Shown: piece by piece, positions 28,220 to 39,200 of the stretch
How positions within the stretch are numbered: the stretch's first letter is position 1
How the letters are laid out: the number at the start of each line of letters is the position of its first letter
Source of the DNA: Neiella holothuriorum
GTDB lineage: Bacteria; Pseudomonadota; Gammaproteobacteria; Enterobacterales; Neiellaceae
Length of the DNA stretch: 64,000 nucleotides
Reading direction: 5' to 3'
Assembly: GCF_019457915.1 (NCBI RefSeq)
Contig: NZ_JAHZSS010000016.1
Span: 1-64,000 of the forward strand
Notes under the pieces: model-generated
What the model was told of the DNA's origin: nothing
Databases searched by the model: none
Seen by the model: only the letters and a program-made list of their open reading frames with translations
Made by a program: the position numbers and the translations under genes

Positions 28220-28296
28220 GCTTAAGACAAGCAAGTACAAATCGAATACCGATCAGCATTCCAACATTATAAAAAACCAATAACAGGAAACTTCCA

Positions 28297-29541
28297 ATGT
28301 CAGCACTGTTAAGAAAGATCATGAACTTTGGTCCAGCATTCTTTGCCATTGGCTACACCATTGGCACTGGTAGCGTCACCTCGATGATCGTTGCTGGCAG
28401 TACCTATGGTATGCAATTACTCTGGGTACTGTTTCTTAGCTGTTTATTCTCCGGCGCCCTCATTTATGCCTATGGTAATTTTGCCATTGTGACCGGCCAA
28501 ACAGCCTTATATAGCTTTAAAAAGCATTTGAGGTTTGGCAAGCCCATTGCTTTGATGATTATTGTTGGCGTGACCTTTGGCCAATGGAATTCGCTCATCG
28601 GTATTCTTGGGATCTCCTCCAATATTATCTTTGAGATGATTTCCCTTTATGTGCCTTCCGCTGCCGAGCATAAATACGAAATTGTTTTAGCCATTGCCGT
28701 GGTGATCATTGGCACCATGTATTCAATCTTGCTGATCGGCAAATACTCACTGTTCGAAAAGATTCTGGTGATGTTCGTGTCTTGCATGGGCATTTCGTTC
28801 GTGCTGTCGCTGTTGGTGGTTCACCCCATGCCTGCAGAAGTTGCAGCCGGTTTTATTCCCAAAATTCCAGAAATTGCTGGCGGCAAAATGATGGTTGCGG
28901 CATTCGTTGGCACGACCATGGCTGCAGCAACGTTTTTATCGCGTCCGCTATTCATTCAAGGCAAAGGCTGGACCATGAAAAACCGCGCGCAACAGCGTAA
29001 AGACGCCATTGTTGCTGCGGTGCTGGTATTTGTGATTAGTGGTTCGGTCATGGCGGTTGCCCACGGCGCGCTATATCACGAAGGTAAACGCATCACCCAT
29101 GTGTTAGACATGGTCAATGCACTTGAACCCATAGCAGGCAAAGCTGCGCTCACCGTATTTTTCTTCGGCACCTTAGCTGCAGGCTTATCATCGGTGTTCC
29201 CATGCATGCTTATTGCACCGTTACTGATTGAAGATTATCGCTCAGGTCAGCTAGATACCAATTCCAAGCAATTCCGCATCATTACTGGTTTTGCTGCCCT
29301 GCTTGCTTTGGCTATTCCTATCTTTGGCTTCAACCCGGTCAAGGGGCAAATCCTAACCCAAGTATTCAACGTGTTTGTGTTGCCGCTGGTGATCGTTGGC
29401 ATCTTGTTCATCATTAATAATCGTAAATTAATGAAGGATTACGCAGCCGGCAAAACCTTGAATATTATTCTGGGCTTCGCATTGCTGTTTGCTATCGCCA
29501 TTTCAGTGAATGGCGTGATTGCCCTAGCTGGCCAATTTTAA
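28297..29541 (+). CDS. Nramp-fold transporter without the metal-binding motif
   Basis: A 414-residue membrane protein with about 11 helices, recognisable as the Nramp (MntH) family from its first helix pattern (GPAFFAIGY...GMQLLWVL) and overall layout. The canonical DPGN metal site of helix 1 is replaced by GTGS (residues 23-26), and the helix-6 MPHN/Met site is replaced by 'FVGTTMAAATFLSRP'. So the Asp, Asn and Met that hold Mn/Fe are missing and metal transport is unlikely. It sits between an SDR and gluconate kinase under a GntR-type operator, which points to a sugar acid as substrate. No gluconate permease of the GntT/GntP type is present. AGGAAA precedes the ATG. Confidence 0.85.
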   Translation: MSALLRKIMNFGPAFFAIGYTIGTGSVTSMIVAGSTYGMQLLWVLFLSCLFSGALIYAYGNFAIVTGQTALYSFKKHLRFGKPIALMIIVGVTFGQWNSLIGILGISSNIIFEMISLYVPSAAEHKYEIVLAIAVVIIGTMYSILLIGKYSLFEKILVMFVSCMGISFVLSLLVVHPMPAEVAAGFIPKIPEIAGGKMMVAAFVGTTMAAATFLSRPLFIQGKGWTMKNRAQQRKDAIVAAVLVFVISGSVMAVAHGALYHEGKRITHVLDMVNALEPIAGKAALTVFFFGTLAAGLSSVFPCMLIAPLLIEDYRSGQLDTNSKQFRIITGFAALLALAIPIFGFNPVKGQILTQVFNVFVLPLVIVGILFIINNRKLMKDYAAGKTLNIILGFALLFAIAISVNGVIALAGQF

Positions 29542-29558
29542 GAAACCTGGGGTTTAAC

Positions 29559-30041
29559 ATGATCGTGATTGTAGCTGGCGTTTCTGGCACTGGAAAATCG
29601 ACTGTAGGCGAACGGGTTGCCCATGCATTAGCGCTACCTTTTTATGACGCTGACGATTTTCACCCGCAGTGCAATGTCGATAAAATGCGAGGTGGAACCC
29701 CGTTAACCGATGATGATCGTTGGCCTTGGCTTGACCGGCTGGCGACGTTATTGGCAGAGTGTGAAACCACTGGCGGCGCAGTGTTAGCCTGCTCTGCGCT
29801 GAAAGAAAAATACCGCCAGCGGTTGATGTCCGAGTGCAGTGACAACATTCAATGGATCACGCTCAATGGCGACTATGATCTGCTCAAGCAACGTATGTCA
29901 GAGCGCCAAGATCATTTCTTTGACGGCACCTTATTGCAATCGCAGCTCGCCACATTAGAACTACCTGATTACGGCCATATCATCGACGTGTCCCCACGCC
30001 TTGATGAGGTGGTCAGCCATACCCTTAAGCAACTCCCATAG
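29559..30041 (+). CDS. gntK: Gluconate kinase
   Basis: Phosphorylates gluconate to 6-phosphogluconate, the substrate of Edd. 160 residues, usual for GntK/IdnK. Walker A is GVSGTGKST near the N-terminus; 'DADDFHPQCNVDKM' and 'LTDDDRWPWLDRL' are gluconokinase signatures, and 'ACSALKEKYRQRL' follows. It begins 17 bases after the transporter stop and ends the operon at a strong terminator. With gntR and edd it completes gluconate to KDPG. Confidence 0.95.
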   Translation: MIVIVAGVSGTGKSTVGERVAHALALPFYDADDFHPQCNVDKMRGGTPLTDDDRWPWLDRLATLLAECETTGGAVLACSALKEKYRQRLMSECSDNIQWITLNGDYDLLKQRMSERQDHFFDGTLLQSQLATLELPDYGHIIDVSPRLDEVVSHTLKQLP

Positions 30042-30073
30042 CGTTTGTGATTTTTACCTTCTGATTCATAGGT

Positions 30074-30099
30074 AACGCCCGATTTCGGGCGTTTTTTTT
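30074..30099 (+). terminator. Rho-independent terminator after gntK
   Basis: AACGCCCGA and TCGGGCGTT pair over nine bases around a two-base spacer and run into eight T. It ends the dehydrogenase-transporter-gntK operon. Confidence 0.92.
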
Positions 30100-30237
30100 G
30101 CTCAATCCTCGCCAAATTTCCGTAACGGATCTCATCTGCTCTATCACCTTATTATTTGCGTCTGCGTCAGCCCGCAGCAGCGTGATACACTGACCCCTTG
30201 TTATTGAAATCACAATGAGCATCAAACGAATCCTGTT

Positions 30238-31698
30238 ATGAGCCAAACCTTTCTGTTTCACGATTATGAAACCTGGGGTGTTGATCCGCGCCGCGATCGC
30301 CCCGTTCAATTTGCAGCCATTCGTACCGATGAGGACTTTAACCCCATTGGCCGCCCTATCGAATTATTTGCGCAATTGGCCCCTGATTATTTGCCTGCGC
30401 CAGAAGCCTGCTTAGTCACTGGCATCACGCCGCAAATTGCCAATCAGAAAGGTATGCCGGAATGTGAATTCATGCGCAAAATCCAGCAAGAAATGAGCGT
30501 GCCAAATACCTGTTCGTTGGGCTATAACACCATTCGATTTGATGATGAAGTGACCCGCCATAGTCTTTATCGCAATCTACTTGAGCCCTATGGCAGAGAG
30601 TGGCAGAACGGAAACAGCCGTTGGGATTTGATCGATCTGGTGAGGACGACTTATGCATTAAGGCCAGAAGGAATTGAATGGCCCCGCAATGATGAAGGCA
30701 ATGTCACCTTTAAATTGGAGTTGTTGACCCAAGCCAACGGCCTTGCGCACGAAAACGCACACGATGCACTGTCAGATGTTCATGCCACCATCGCCATGGC
30801 CAAACTCATCAAGCAGAAACAGCCAAAGTTATATCAATACTTTTTTGATAATCGCGGCAAAAAGGCCATTGAAGCCATTATCAACGAGGCATTAACCAAC
30901 GCCAATGGACCACAGCCGCTGATGCACATTAGTGGCCGTATTTCACCGGCACAAGGCTGTTGTGCTTGGGTATTGCCTGTACTGCAAGATAGTCGTCAGA
31001 AAACCAAGTTCCTGATGATCAATCTAACCATGGACATTACGCCCCTGTTAGAGCTTGATGCAGCCACCATCAAAGAGCGCTTATACACACCGCGAGCAGA
31101 GCTGGCGGCACAAGGATTACAGGCGATTCCATTAAAGTGGGTGCAAAGTAATAAATGTCCTATTGTCGCGCCAGCTAAAACACTTCGCCCCGAGGATGCT
31201 GAGCGCATTGGTATTGATCGAAACGCCTGCTTAGAGCGTTTAAAGTTGTTGCAGCAAAACTGGCACCTACTGCTTGCCAAATTAACCGAATGGACCGATT
31301 TAGAGCACAAACAACAATTAGAGCGCGAACCCAATGATGCCGACACCGCGCTTTACGATGGGTTTATTGGCGGCAACGACAAACAACAAATGGATTGGTT
31401 ACATCAACAAGAGCCAAGTCAATTAACGGGAATCGATAATCTGTTTGATGATCCGCGCCTCAACACCCTTCTATTTCGCTTTAAGGCACGTAATTATCCG
31501 TCAACGTTATCCGACATAGAACAACAGCAATGGCTGCAGTTTTGTCGTCAGCGATTATTTGAGTCCGATTCAAACTGGCTAACCCTCGAACAAATGATGA
31601 CGCGAATTCAATCACTCAGCGAGCAACGTTCTGAAGACAGTCGAGCGATTCGTATTTTGAAGCAATGTTATGACTACGCTGCTCAAACTTATGGCTAA
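30238..31698 (+). CDS. sbcB: Exodeoxyribonuclease I
   Basis: Single-strand-specific 3'-5' exonuclease of DNA repair and recombination; 486 residues (E. coli 475). The DEDDh exonuclease domain opens with HDYET (D9, E11), continues with 'GYNTIRFDDEVTRH' and ends with 'HDALSDVHATIAMAKL'; the SH3-like and C-terminal helical domains of ExoI follow. Cytoplasmic, single gene, no clear ribosome site at ATG 30238. Confidence 0.95.
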   Translation: MSQTFLFHDYETWGVDPRRDRPVQFAAIRTDEDFNPIGRPIELFAQLAPDYLPAPEACLVTGITPQIANQKGMPECEFMRKIQQEMSVPNTCSLGYNTIRFDDEVTRHSLYRNLLEPYGREWQNGNSRWDLIDLVRTTYALRPEGIEWPRNDEGNVTFKLELLTQANGLAHENAHDALSDVHATIAMAKLIKQKQPKLYQYFFDNRGKKAIEAIINEALTNANGPQPLMHISGRISPAQGCCAWVLPVLQDSRQKTKFLMINLTMDITPLLELDAATIKERLYTPRAELAAQGLQAIPLKWVQSNKCPIVAPAKTLRPEDAERIGIDRNACLERLKLLQQNWHLLLAKLTEWTDLEHKQQLEREPNDADTALYDGFIGGNDKQQMDWLHQQEPSQLTGIDNLFDDPRLNTLLFRFKARNYPSTLSDIEQQQWLQFCRQRLFESDSNWLTLEQMMTRIQSLSEQRSEDSRAIRILKQCYDYAAQTYG

Positions 31699-32409
31699 GA
31701 TAAAAGCATTTTATCTGCCTTGTAATGCAACAGCATTTGAAATGCGAAATACAACCACGCCATTGGTATAGGGCTAATAAGTTTAAGCTACTTCGATGCT
31801 CTAGCCCTTGCCTTAGCCACAGACGCGAGTTATAGCGCTAATATGCTCAACAATATGTGCGCTTCAATTCGTGACATTCTCGGTGGGCGGCCTGTTTTTA
31901 TCGAGAGACAATAACCAAAGGCAGAAATATCGTTTTTGCAGAAATTAAACACAAACCATAAATGCTTGGCGCCACGGTTAAATTCAATGACGAGTTGACT
32001 TGCTTATCGTCAAGTTCAACAGCGTGTTTGTGTAACAATGAGAACAGGGGTTCTTATTTGCTAACGCGAAACATTTTCAATTGCATTAACAAATACGTCT
32101 TTCAGTTGGCCAAAAGTTTGGCGTTCACCAACATTAAGTGCTCTAGCCCCCAAAAACACAGCTAACCATACTGTTTTAATTCGACAAAATATCAAATAAC
32201 CGACTATCTTCTTCAGTGGGGAAGCGTTTTAGCTTTGTCTAACAGACAACGTCAAGCGCGCAAATCAACATACAAAAGTACAACGTCGATTTGACCAAAT
32301 GTTAACGCGCAACATCTGTTAATACGTGGTACTCTCCGCTCAAATTTTGTTTAAGGAAATAAACAACATATAAACACAAGGATGTTAAGTTCACGGTTTG
32401 GAGTATGGA
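31699..32409. other. Gene-free region upstream of the chemoreceptor
   Basis: 711 bases between sbcB and the chemoreceptor. A 67-codon open frame (31962-32165) lacks a ribosome site and resembles no protein I know. I see no terminator, repeat or RNA gene that I can defend. The chemoreceptor promoter must lie in the last 150 bases. Confidence 0.5.
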
Positions 32410-34029
32410 ATGACATTCCTGAATTACCTATCTGTTCGACAAAAAATATTTTTTATCAGCATTTTTGCGCTAGTGGGATTTATTATTTTAATGCTGGTAA
32501 GCGCAACCGCTGCAAACCGCGCTAATTTAACCCTAGAAGAAGTACAGAACGTATATTACCCAGTACTTGAGCGCGCCACCTTTAATAATGTGCAATTAGA
32601 GCGTATCGCCGAAGGCCTGAATACCGCCGTTACTATTGGCGATGAAGAGTCTTTGCAAGTAACAGATGCTCAATATCGAGCGTTATCCGACTCATTTGCC
32701 ACTCAAAAGAAACTGTTACCTGGCCAGGCAAGCGAAATTTCTCAAATAGAAAACTTGTCCGGTAACTATTATCAAGCATCAAGAGCCATTGCGCTTTCGA
32801 TGATTGACGGAACGGCCGACTTTGCCACTATTGGCGCAAAAGCCGCTGCCACAGCGGATCAATTGAACACTCTAAAAAGCACCATCAATGAATTCCAACA
32901 GCAAAGTCAAAATAAGTTCGACACCCTTATTACCGAGTTAAATACACAAGGGGAATCCAGCTTACAAATGACCCTAGCGACCGGCATTATCGCCATCGTC
33001 GTTATTGTTGCCGTAACCATTATTATTAGTGGGCAAATATCTCGTAACATCGGCCAGGTTACCCAGTCTCTTAGAGACATCGCTGAAGGTGATGGCGATC
33101 TGACCGTGCGCATCGAATACGTTGGCCGAGACGAATTTGCAAAACTGGTTCACTTTTTTAATATCTTCCTCGACAAAATGCAGCAAAGCCTAAGTGGCAC
33201 GTTGGCAACTATCGAAGAATTGCGGCACGTAGCCGACCAACTGGCCGAAGCAAGCACCGAAACAAGCCAGCAAATTGGTTCTCAAGGCAATGCGATTGAG
33301 CAAACAACACAAGCGCTCAACGAGTTGTTCGGCTCTGTGAAACATATTGCTGAGCATGCATCCGAAGCATCGGAAGCCGCAGGAAGCGCCGATGTAGAAG
33401 CCGTTTCAGGAAGCGACGTGGTGAATCACACCATTGCTTCGATCAATGAATTAGCCGAAGAAATGAAGTCAACGGCAGCAGTTATTACCGATTTAGAAAA
33501 CTACACCAATAACGTTGGCGATATTCTTGAAGCCATTCGCAGCATTGCCGATCAAACCAACTTGCTTGCGTTGAATGCCGCCATTGAAGCCGCTCGAGCC
33601 GGCGAACAAGGTCGTGGTTTTGCTGTTGTAGCAGACGAGGTGCGGACATTGGCATCACGTACACAAGAATCAACCACTGAAATTCAAGCGGTGCTAGAAG
33701 AGCTGCAAACAACGGCAAAATCAGCCGTTGGCGCAATGGACCGAGGCAACACCATGGCCCAAAAAAGTGTTGAGCAATCTTCTTCTGCCGGCCAATCGCT
33801 TGCCACAATTACCGAAAAGGTTGCCGCTATTACTGTAGTCAATGATCAAATTGCCACCGCAACCGAAGAGCAAAATCAAACATCGCAACTTATTCAAGAT
33901 TACGTTCACGAAATCCATCAAATGGCACAACAAGCCACAACAAGCACCTCTGAGTTGGATCAAATTAGCCAGTCCATTCGCACTGTGACACAAGAGCTAA
34001 GTGCAGTAACTAGCCAATTTAAGGTGTAA
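32410..34029 (+). CDS. Methyl-accepting chemotaxis protein
   Basis: A 539-residue chemoreceptor of the inner membrane. TM1 about residues 13-33, a helical periplasmic ligand domain of about 155 residues (four-helix-bundle type), TM2 about 185-208, HAMP about 210-262, then a long coiled-coil signalling domain with the highly conserved hairpin tip '[20 protein letters not shown]' that contacts CheA/CheW. Glutamine/glutamate-rich methylation sites flank it. The ATG at 32410 has GGAG six bases upstream; the frame opens slightly earlier at a TTG. It leads a three-gene set with a porin and a PstS-like protein, so those proteins may help deliver its ligand. Confidence 0.93.
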   Translation: MTFLNYLSVRQKIFFISIFALVGFIILMLVSATAANRANLTLEEVQNVYYPVLERATFNNVQLERIAEGLNTAVTIGDEESLQVTDAQYRALSDSFATQKKLLPGQASEISQIENLSGNYYQASRAIALSMIDGTADFATIGAKAAATADQLNTLKSTINEFQQQSQNKFDTLITELNTQGESSLQMTLATGIIAIVVIVAVTIIISGQISRNIGQVTQSLRDIAEGDGDLTVRIEYVGRDEFAKLVHFFNIFLDKMQQSLSGTLATIEELRHVADQLAEASTETSQQIGSQGNAIEQTTQALNELFGSVKHIAEHASEASEAAGSADVEAVSGSDVVNHTIASINELAEEMKSTAAVITDLENYTNNVGDILEAIRSIADQTNLLALNAAIEAARAGEQGRGFAVVADEVRTLASRTQESTTEIQAVLEELQTTAKSAVGAMDRGNTMAQKSVEQSSSAGQSLATITEKVAAITVVNDQIATATEEQNQTSQLIQDYVHEIHQMAQQATTSTSELDQISQSIRTVTQELSAVTSQFKV

Positions 34030-34089
34030 CGAATATTGAGCCCATTGCTTTATTTGGGCTTTTATAAAACACAAAAGACGAGAAATCTT

Positions 34090-35307
34090 ATGAAAAAAAC
34101 ACAACTAATCGCAGCCTTGGCAACCCCTCTGGCGTTGGCAACTTTGCAAGCTGGAGCTGCAGAGCAAACAGACGAAGAGCGCATATCCGCCCTTGAACAA
34201 AAGATTGCCGTGTTACAGGCCCAGCAAAACTCAAGCGACCTATTAGATCGCTTTACGATCAATGGCTTTGCTTCTGTTGGCGTTGGTATTGCGACGGAAG
34301 AGCTCGAATATTTCAATGGCTCAGAAACTGACGGCTATGCTGGCTACACTGATGATTCTGTAGACTTTTCCCCTGAAAGCATGCTGGCACTGCAAATGTC
34401 ATTTGCCATCAACGACAAAGCTCAAGCGGTCGTACAATTGGTTGGACGCGGCAACGATGATTGGGACCCAGAAATTGAGTGGGCTTACGTATCTTATACG
34501 TTTGACAACGACGTCACCGTTCGAGGTGGCCGCTTACGTTTACCCATCTTCATGCTGTCTGATTACCTAGAAGTAGGATACGCCTACCCGTTCGCTCGCC
34601 CCTCCGTTGAGGTGTATGGCAATGTACCAAGCTCTACTTATGAGGGCTTTGATTTACAAACATCATTTGACCTTGGCGAGACTACGCTCACCTTGCAACC
34701 CTTTGTTGGTCAAACAGATGTACCTGGCGATACCAACACTGAATTCACAGAGTTATTTGGTGCTGCAGCAACCTTGTCCTATGAAAACTTTACATTCCGT
34801 ACATCGGCAGCCAACACAACACTCGAGTCCAATTCAGATGTGCTCGATGGGGAAGATGGCAACTTCATCGGTTTTGGCGTTAACTGGGATAATGGCGACT
34901 GGCTCGTTCTGAGTGAGTGGACCCGTGCCGATACTGATGGTGCCTACCCCGATTTTGACTCTTACTATGTATCACTTGCTTACAGATATAATGCATTAAC
35001 ACCTTACATTATGTATGCAAACACTGAGTCAACCGATAACGAAGAACGCGCATACCCAGAAGAGCTGGGATTGCGTAGCGCACTTGACTCTGAGCGCACT
35101 GCATATTCAGTCGGCCTTCGTTGGGATTTTGCGGATTCTATGGCAGTCAAATTCGATGCTACCTTGCTGGATGATTTTGGCAGCACCAATGGTAACTTCT
35201 CAGAAAATACGAATTATGTATTTATAGGCGATTCGGCTCTGCCGTACGTCGATCAGCAATTCGAAGATGCCGTTCTTTATTCTGTCGTCTTTGACGTAAT
35301 TTTCTAA
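34090..35307 (+). CDS. Outer-membrane porin-like beta-barrel protein
   Basis: About 405 residues. Signal peptide (MKKTQLIAALATPLALATLQ, cleavage near GAA-EQ), then a short coiled coil ('ISALEQKIAVLQAQQ') as in trimeric porins with an N-terminal periplasmic coil, then beta-strand-rich sequence with alternating aromatic residues ending in a C-terminal Phe ('VVFDVIF'), the outer-membrane sorting signal. The ATG at 34090 is chosen because it starts the signal peptide. Substrate unknown. It lies 60 bases after the chemoreceptor and 11 bases before the PstS-like gene. Confidence 0.85.
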   Translation: MKKTQLIAALATPLALATLQAGAAEQTDEERISALEQKIAVLQAQQNSSDLLDRFTINGFASVGVGIATEELEYFNGSETDGYAGYTDDSVDFSPESMLALQMSFAINDKAQAVVQLVGRGNDDWDPEIEWAYVSYTFDNDVTVRGGRLRLPIFMLSDYLEVGYAYPFARPSVEVYGNVPSSTYEGFDLQTSFDLGETTLTLQPFVGQTDVPGDTNTEFTELFGAAATLSYENFTFRTSAANTTLESNSDVLDGEDGNFIGFGVNWDNGDWLVLSEWTRADTDGAYPDFDSYYVSLAYRYNALTPYIMYANTESTDNEERAYPEELGLRSALDSERTAYSVGLRWDFADSMAVKFDATLLDDFGSTNGNFSENTNYVFIGDSALPYVDQQFEDAVLYSVVFDVIF

Positions 35308-35318
35308 GGAGAATGAAA

Positions 35319-35732
35319 ATGTTGAAACGCACATTATTAGCAATCTCCTTGGCATCGTTTACTCAAGTCAGCTTGGCTGCCGTCGTGATGATTGGTAATC
35401 CGGCAACGGCCGATCAATTGACTAAGAAACAAGCGCAATCTATTTACTTGGCGAAGTCGAAAAAACTGCCAAGTGGCGCTTCAGTGGTCATCAATGAGCT
35501 AAGCCCTGGCGATCCAATTCGAAGCGAGTTTCACGAAAAAGTCACCGGTAAATCCGATGCTCAGCTGAAATCGTATTGGTCTCGTCTCGTGTTTACAGGT
35601 AAAGCGGCAGCACCGGCAGAGCATGGCTCGGCGACCGCGCTTAAGGCTGCTGTAGCATCGACTCCAGGCGCAGTCGGATACATTGACGAAGCCGATGTAG
35701 ATGGCTCAGTCGCGGTATTGTTCAAGCCCTAG
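35319..35732 (+). CDS. Short PstS-like periplasmic protein
   Basis: A 137-residue secreted protein (signal peptide ending near SLA-AV) resembling the small single-lobe relatives of phosphate-binding PstS ('LTKKQAQSIYLAKSKKLPSG', 'RSEFHEKVTGKSDAQLKSYW', 'PGAVGYIDEADV'). Full PstS proteins are over 300 residues, so this is a one-domain form and may not bind phosphate. ATG 35319 is preferred over the ATG six bases earlier because TAAGGAG lies seven bases before it but only one base before the first. It is the third gene of the chemoreceptor-porin set and is followed by a terminator. Confidence 0.82.
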   Translation: MLKRTLLAISLASFTQVSLAAVVMIGNPATADQLTKKQAQSIYLAKSKKLPSGASVVINELSPGDPIRSEFHEKVTGKSDAQLKSYWSRLVFTGKAAAPAEHGSATALKAAVASTPGAVGYIDEADVDGSVAVLFKP

Positions 35733-35802
35733 CCGCGTTATTGAGGTTATGGGTATATTGTTTAAACGATAGTTCCAGCACCTCGTTGTAGTAAAAGTGA
35801 AC

Positions 35803-35832
35803 AAAAGCCCGCCAATTGGCGGGCTTTTTTTG
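35803..35832 (+). terminator. Rho-independent terminator after the PstS-like gene
   Basis: AAAAGCCCGCCAATTGGCGG with GGCTTTTTTT forms an uninterrupted palindromic stem followed by T. It closes the chemoreceptor-porin-PstS-like unit. Confidence 0.92.
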
Positions 35833-36157
35833 TGCCTGTTATCTGTCTGAGCTTTTCTCTTGCCGATTCGCATCGAGCAACCAGCCATAAGTGAACTGAG
35901 CCTACGACATGTCATTACCAATAGATGTGCAGCAATAAGCCGGGCGTTAACAAAACGGGGAGTTTTAAACACGTCTACCGCGCACTAACGCATAAAAAAG
36001 CACAAAAAGGCACTCAAAGGTGCAACGTAGAGAAGTTAAAAATCGATAGAGCAAGAGTTGGTTTAATGCTCAGAGCAGAGCAGCTTGTCGTCAAAGAAGT
36101 TAGGGAAGTTAATGAAGAGCATCAGGTCTTGAAAAGACTAACGAACAATCAGGCAAT
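35833..36157. other. Gene-free region between convergent units
   Basis: About 325 bases. A 101-codon open frame (35925-36230) runs through it and through the terminator of the TonB receptor; it is Lys/Arg/Glu-rich, lacks a ribosome site and is not credible. Nothing else seen. Confidence 0.5.
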
Positions 36158-36228
36158 AAAAAAGCTTAAACCGGAGGTTGGCAGCCCCACTCAACCAAAG
36201 GAGACTGCCAATTCAGATTTAAGCTTTT
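36158..36228 (-). terminator. Long hairpin terminator of the TonB-dependent receptor
   Basis: On the minus strand AAAAGCTTAAA ... TTTAAGCTTTTTT encloses an inner stem TGGCAG / CTGCCA with a 20-base loop. The T-run follows the stem, 28 bases past the receptor stop. Confidence 0.8.
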
Positions 36229-36256
36229 AGCTATTTAGCTAATGTCTAAATAGTGT

Positions 36257-39200
36257 TTAGAACTTAGCGCGTACACCAACGGTGTAACGACGGTCAGCTT
36301 CAGTGTTACGGAAGTCATGACCTTGAGCTGTGGTGTAGATTAACGGCTCGCCAGTCAAGTTAACGATGTTACCAATAACGGTCCAGTTTTCGTTAATGTC
36401 GTAGCTAGCAGAGTAGTCCCACTGACCACGTGCTTCGCGGTACACGTTACCCGCAGTTGGGTCATAGTTGTCGGCAGTTTCGTCGGTACGGTCGAAGTCT
36501 GAACCGTAACCTTCTTTACCACCTTGCCATGTACGCTTACCGTAATCTTCTTCGTCCAAGTACTCGTCACGCCAGTTGTAAGCTAAACGAGTTTGGAAAC
36601 CTTCCCACTCCCAGTAAACTTGGAAGTTAAAGGCATTTTCAGAGATGTTTTCCAGTGGCAAGTCGTTAGGCTGCTCACTATCGGCATATGTATAGTTGGT
36701 GCTAACACCTAAACCTGACCATGCGCCTGGCAAGAAGTTGAACTGTTGCTGATAAGCCAGCTCAAGACCAGTTACCTCACCACTACCGCCATTAGTTTCA
36801 CGGCTAATAGTAATACCGGTGCGGCCTGCGTCACGTAGACCTTCAATGTACTCTTCACCGTTATCCATGCTTGGATCAGCGATGTTCACGTCACTTTGGC
36901 TTTCGCCAGCAACATCAAGAATACAGATGTTTTTCCACTCTTCACCTACAGACTGATCTGAAACCGTTCTTGGGTTGGCTTCACAGCTAGTTGTTGGAAC
37001 AGTGAACGACTCAACATCTTTGTAGAAGACAGCTGCAGATACTAAACCACCGTCACCAAAGTAGTGCTCAACAGACAAGTCATACTGAGTCACACGTTTT
37101 GGATCTAAGTCGTAAGAACCTTGAGTACCGTCAATCAGAGTCATACCGATATCGAAGGCAGGGCTCAAATCACCGAAGTCAGCACGACGCATAACTTTAG
37201 CAGCAGCAAAACGTACGATGGTTTCGTCAGTCACATTCCAGTTAACGTTCAAGCTAGGCAAGAAATCAGAGTACTCATTTGTACCTGTTAACTTGTTACC
37301 TTTAACTGAAAGGTCCTTATCCTGCTCCAAGATGGTTTGAAGTTCTTCATCAGAGTAGCTGTGGATAATAGTAGAATCTAAATCAGTTTCGATGTAACGA
37401 GCACCAACAACTGCAGTGATTTCATCGAAGTCTAAGTGGAACTGCAAGTATACCGCACGGGTATCTTCTTCAATTTCTTTCCACTCATCTTCTAGGTCTG
37501 TCATGTTGTCAGCTAGAGAACCAGTCGTCGCATAATCAGTACCAGCTAACCACTGTTGCATTCTGGCGAAAGTGCCTTCTGCATCATTGCTTAACAAGCT
37601 CGCTTTATACGCAGCGAAAGGACCAGTTAACGCATTTGCGCCATAACCATCAATTTGATCGAACTGGTTTTTGTAGGTCACATGGTGAATTGCATCGGCC
37701 CAAACTGGATCGTCGATCCACATTGGAGTTACGTATTCACCGTCTTGGTCACCACCAACATACTTCGCTTTCTTATAAGCATCTTTGAAGGTGCTACCGT
37801 TGTCGTTTTGCAGCTCTGCAGTGTTGTACTCGTATTCACGAGTCGTTACACGAACACCAGTTTTAACTGTAGAGACCCAATCCAAACCCATTGGCTCAGA
37901 GTATTCCAAATCGAAACGAACAGCTGTTTCGTCGTTCTCGGTTTTAGTCTTGTCGTAGAACATTTCACGAATGGCTTGATCGCTTACACTCGTCAAAGCA
38001 TCAGGATCTGAGAAAACGATACCTGGAAGCTTGTCACTCTTATAGCTAACGTCTGCTGAAAAACGGTTAAAGTAGCTACCAGGGCTAACGCTTGGGTCTA
38101 ACGCGTAAGCTGCCTCGTAATCTTCACGGTCTACAGGACGCAAGTTCAACTGTGAATCAATCGCATCTTCGTCAGAACCAGTAATTGCAACTTCACCAGA
38201 AACACGCAACTGATCGGTTAACTGCCATTCGGCGCCTAAGGCATGTGAATAGCTGTCGTTTTCAGCAAAATCACTCTCAGTTTTATTAAGAACGATGTTG
38301 TTTGTCAGCGTGTATTCCATTAGCTGACCAGAGCTGCTTTGGTATGTATTGGCATTCGCTACAGGGCTGGTAATCGCACCAAGTACGTCATGCGCCTGTT
38401 GATCACCTGAAAGCTCAGAGAAGCTTAAGTCTAAGTAAACATTACCTTCGTTTGACTCTGGAGCCCACTGCAAAGACAAGCCGTATGCTGTACGCTCACG
38501 AGTCTCTTCTTTCATACGAACAGTGTTTTCACTGCGAACAGTGAAGGTATCGTTTGGACCGTTACCAACTTCATCAAAACCGTCGATTTCGGTGTATGAA
38601 TTCATTTTGGTTTGGAATTCATCTTGACGAATTTCACGATCAAGATAAGAGAATACGAAGCTAGCACCGAAGGTACCGTTATCACCTAGATCCCAATTAG
38701 AACCTAGTGCAGCAGTAACTTTAGGCGCCCAGTTTTCTGTTTTGTCTGCATACTCAGCATCAAGAGTAACTGCAATCAGTGTCTCTTGAAGCTCTAGCGG
38801 ACGAATGGTTTCCATGCTGACGGTACCACCCAAGGCACCTTCAATCATGTCAGCCGTTGGCGACTTAACAACAGAAACAGTTTTAAGGAAGCTTGATGGG
38901 AAGTCGCTTAGCGAAATACCACCACGGCCAGTACCAGAAGTAGAACGGCCATTCAATTCAACGCGGTTTTCATCAATACCACGAATCGTTACTTCTTCAC
39001 CGACACCGAAGTCAGACTTAATAGAAACACCGGTAATACGTTGCAATGCTTCAGCGATGTTGTTATCTGGAAGCTTACCAATGTCTTCAGCGACAATGGC
39101 ATCAACGATTTGATCAGAGAAACGTTTTTGGCGAGCAGACTCGGCCAAACTACCAGCGATACCTTTAACTTGAATGATTTCAACATCTTCATTTGGTTGC

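Noticed and set aside
28297-29541. Manganese/iron transporter MntH annotation
   Set aside because: The fold matches, but the DPGN and MPHN metal sites are replaced and the operon is for gluconate.
31962-32165. 67-codon open frame before the chemoreceptor
   Set aside because: No ribosome site, no recognisable features, and codon use unlike its neighbours.
35925-36230. 101-codon open frame between two terminators
   Set aside because: No ribosome site, unusual basic composition, and it overlaps the long hairpin that ends the TonB receptor transcript.
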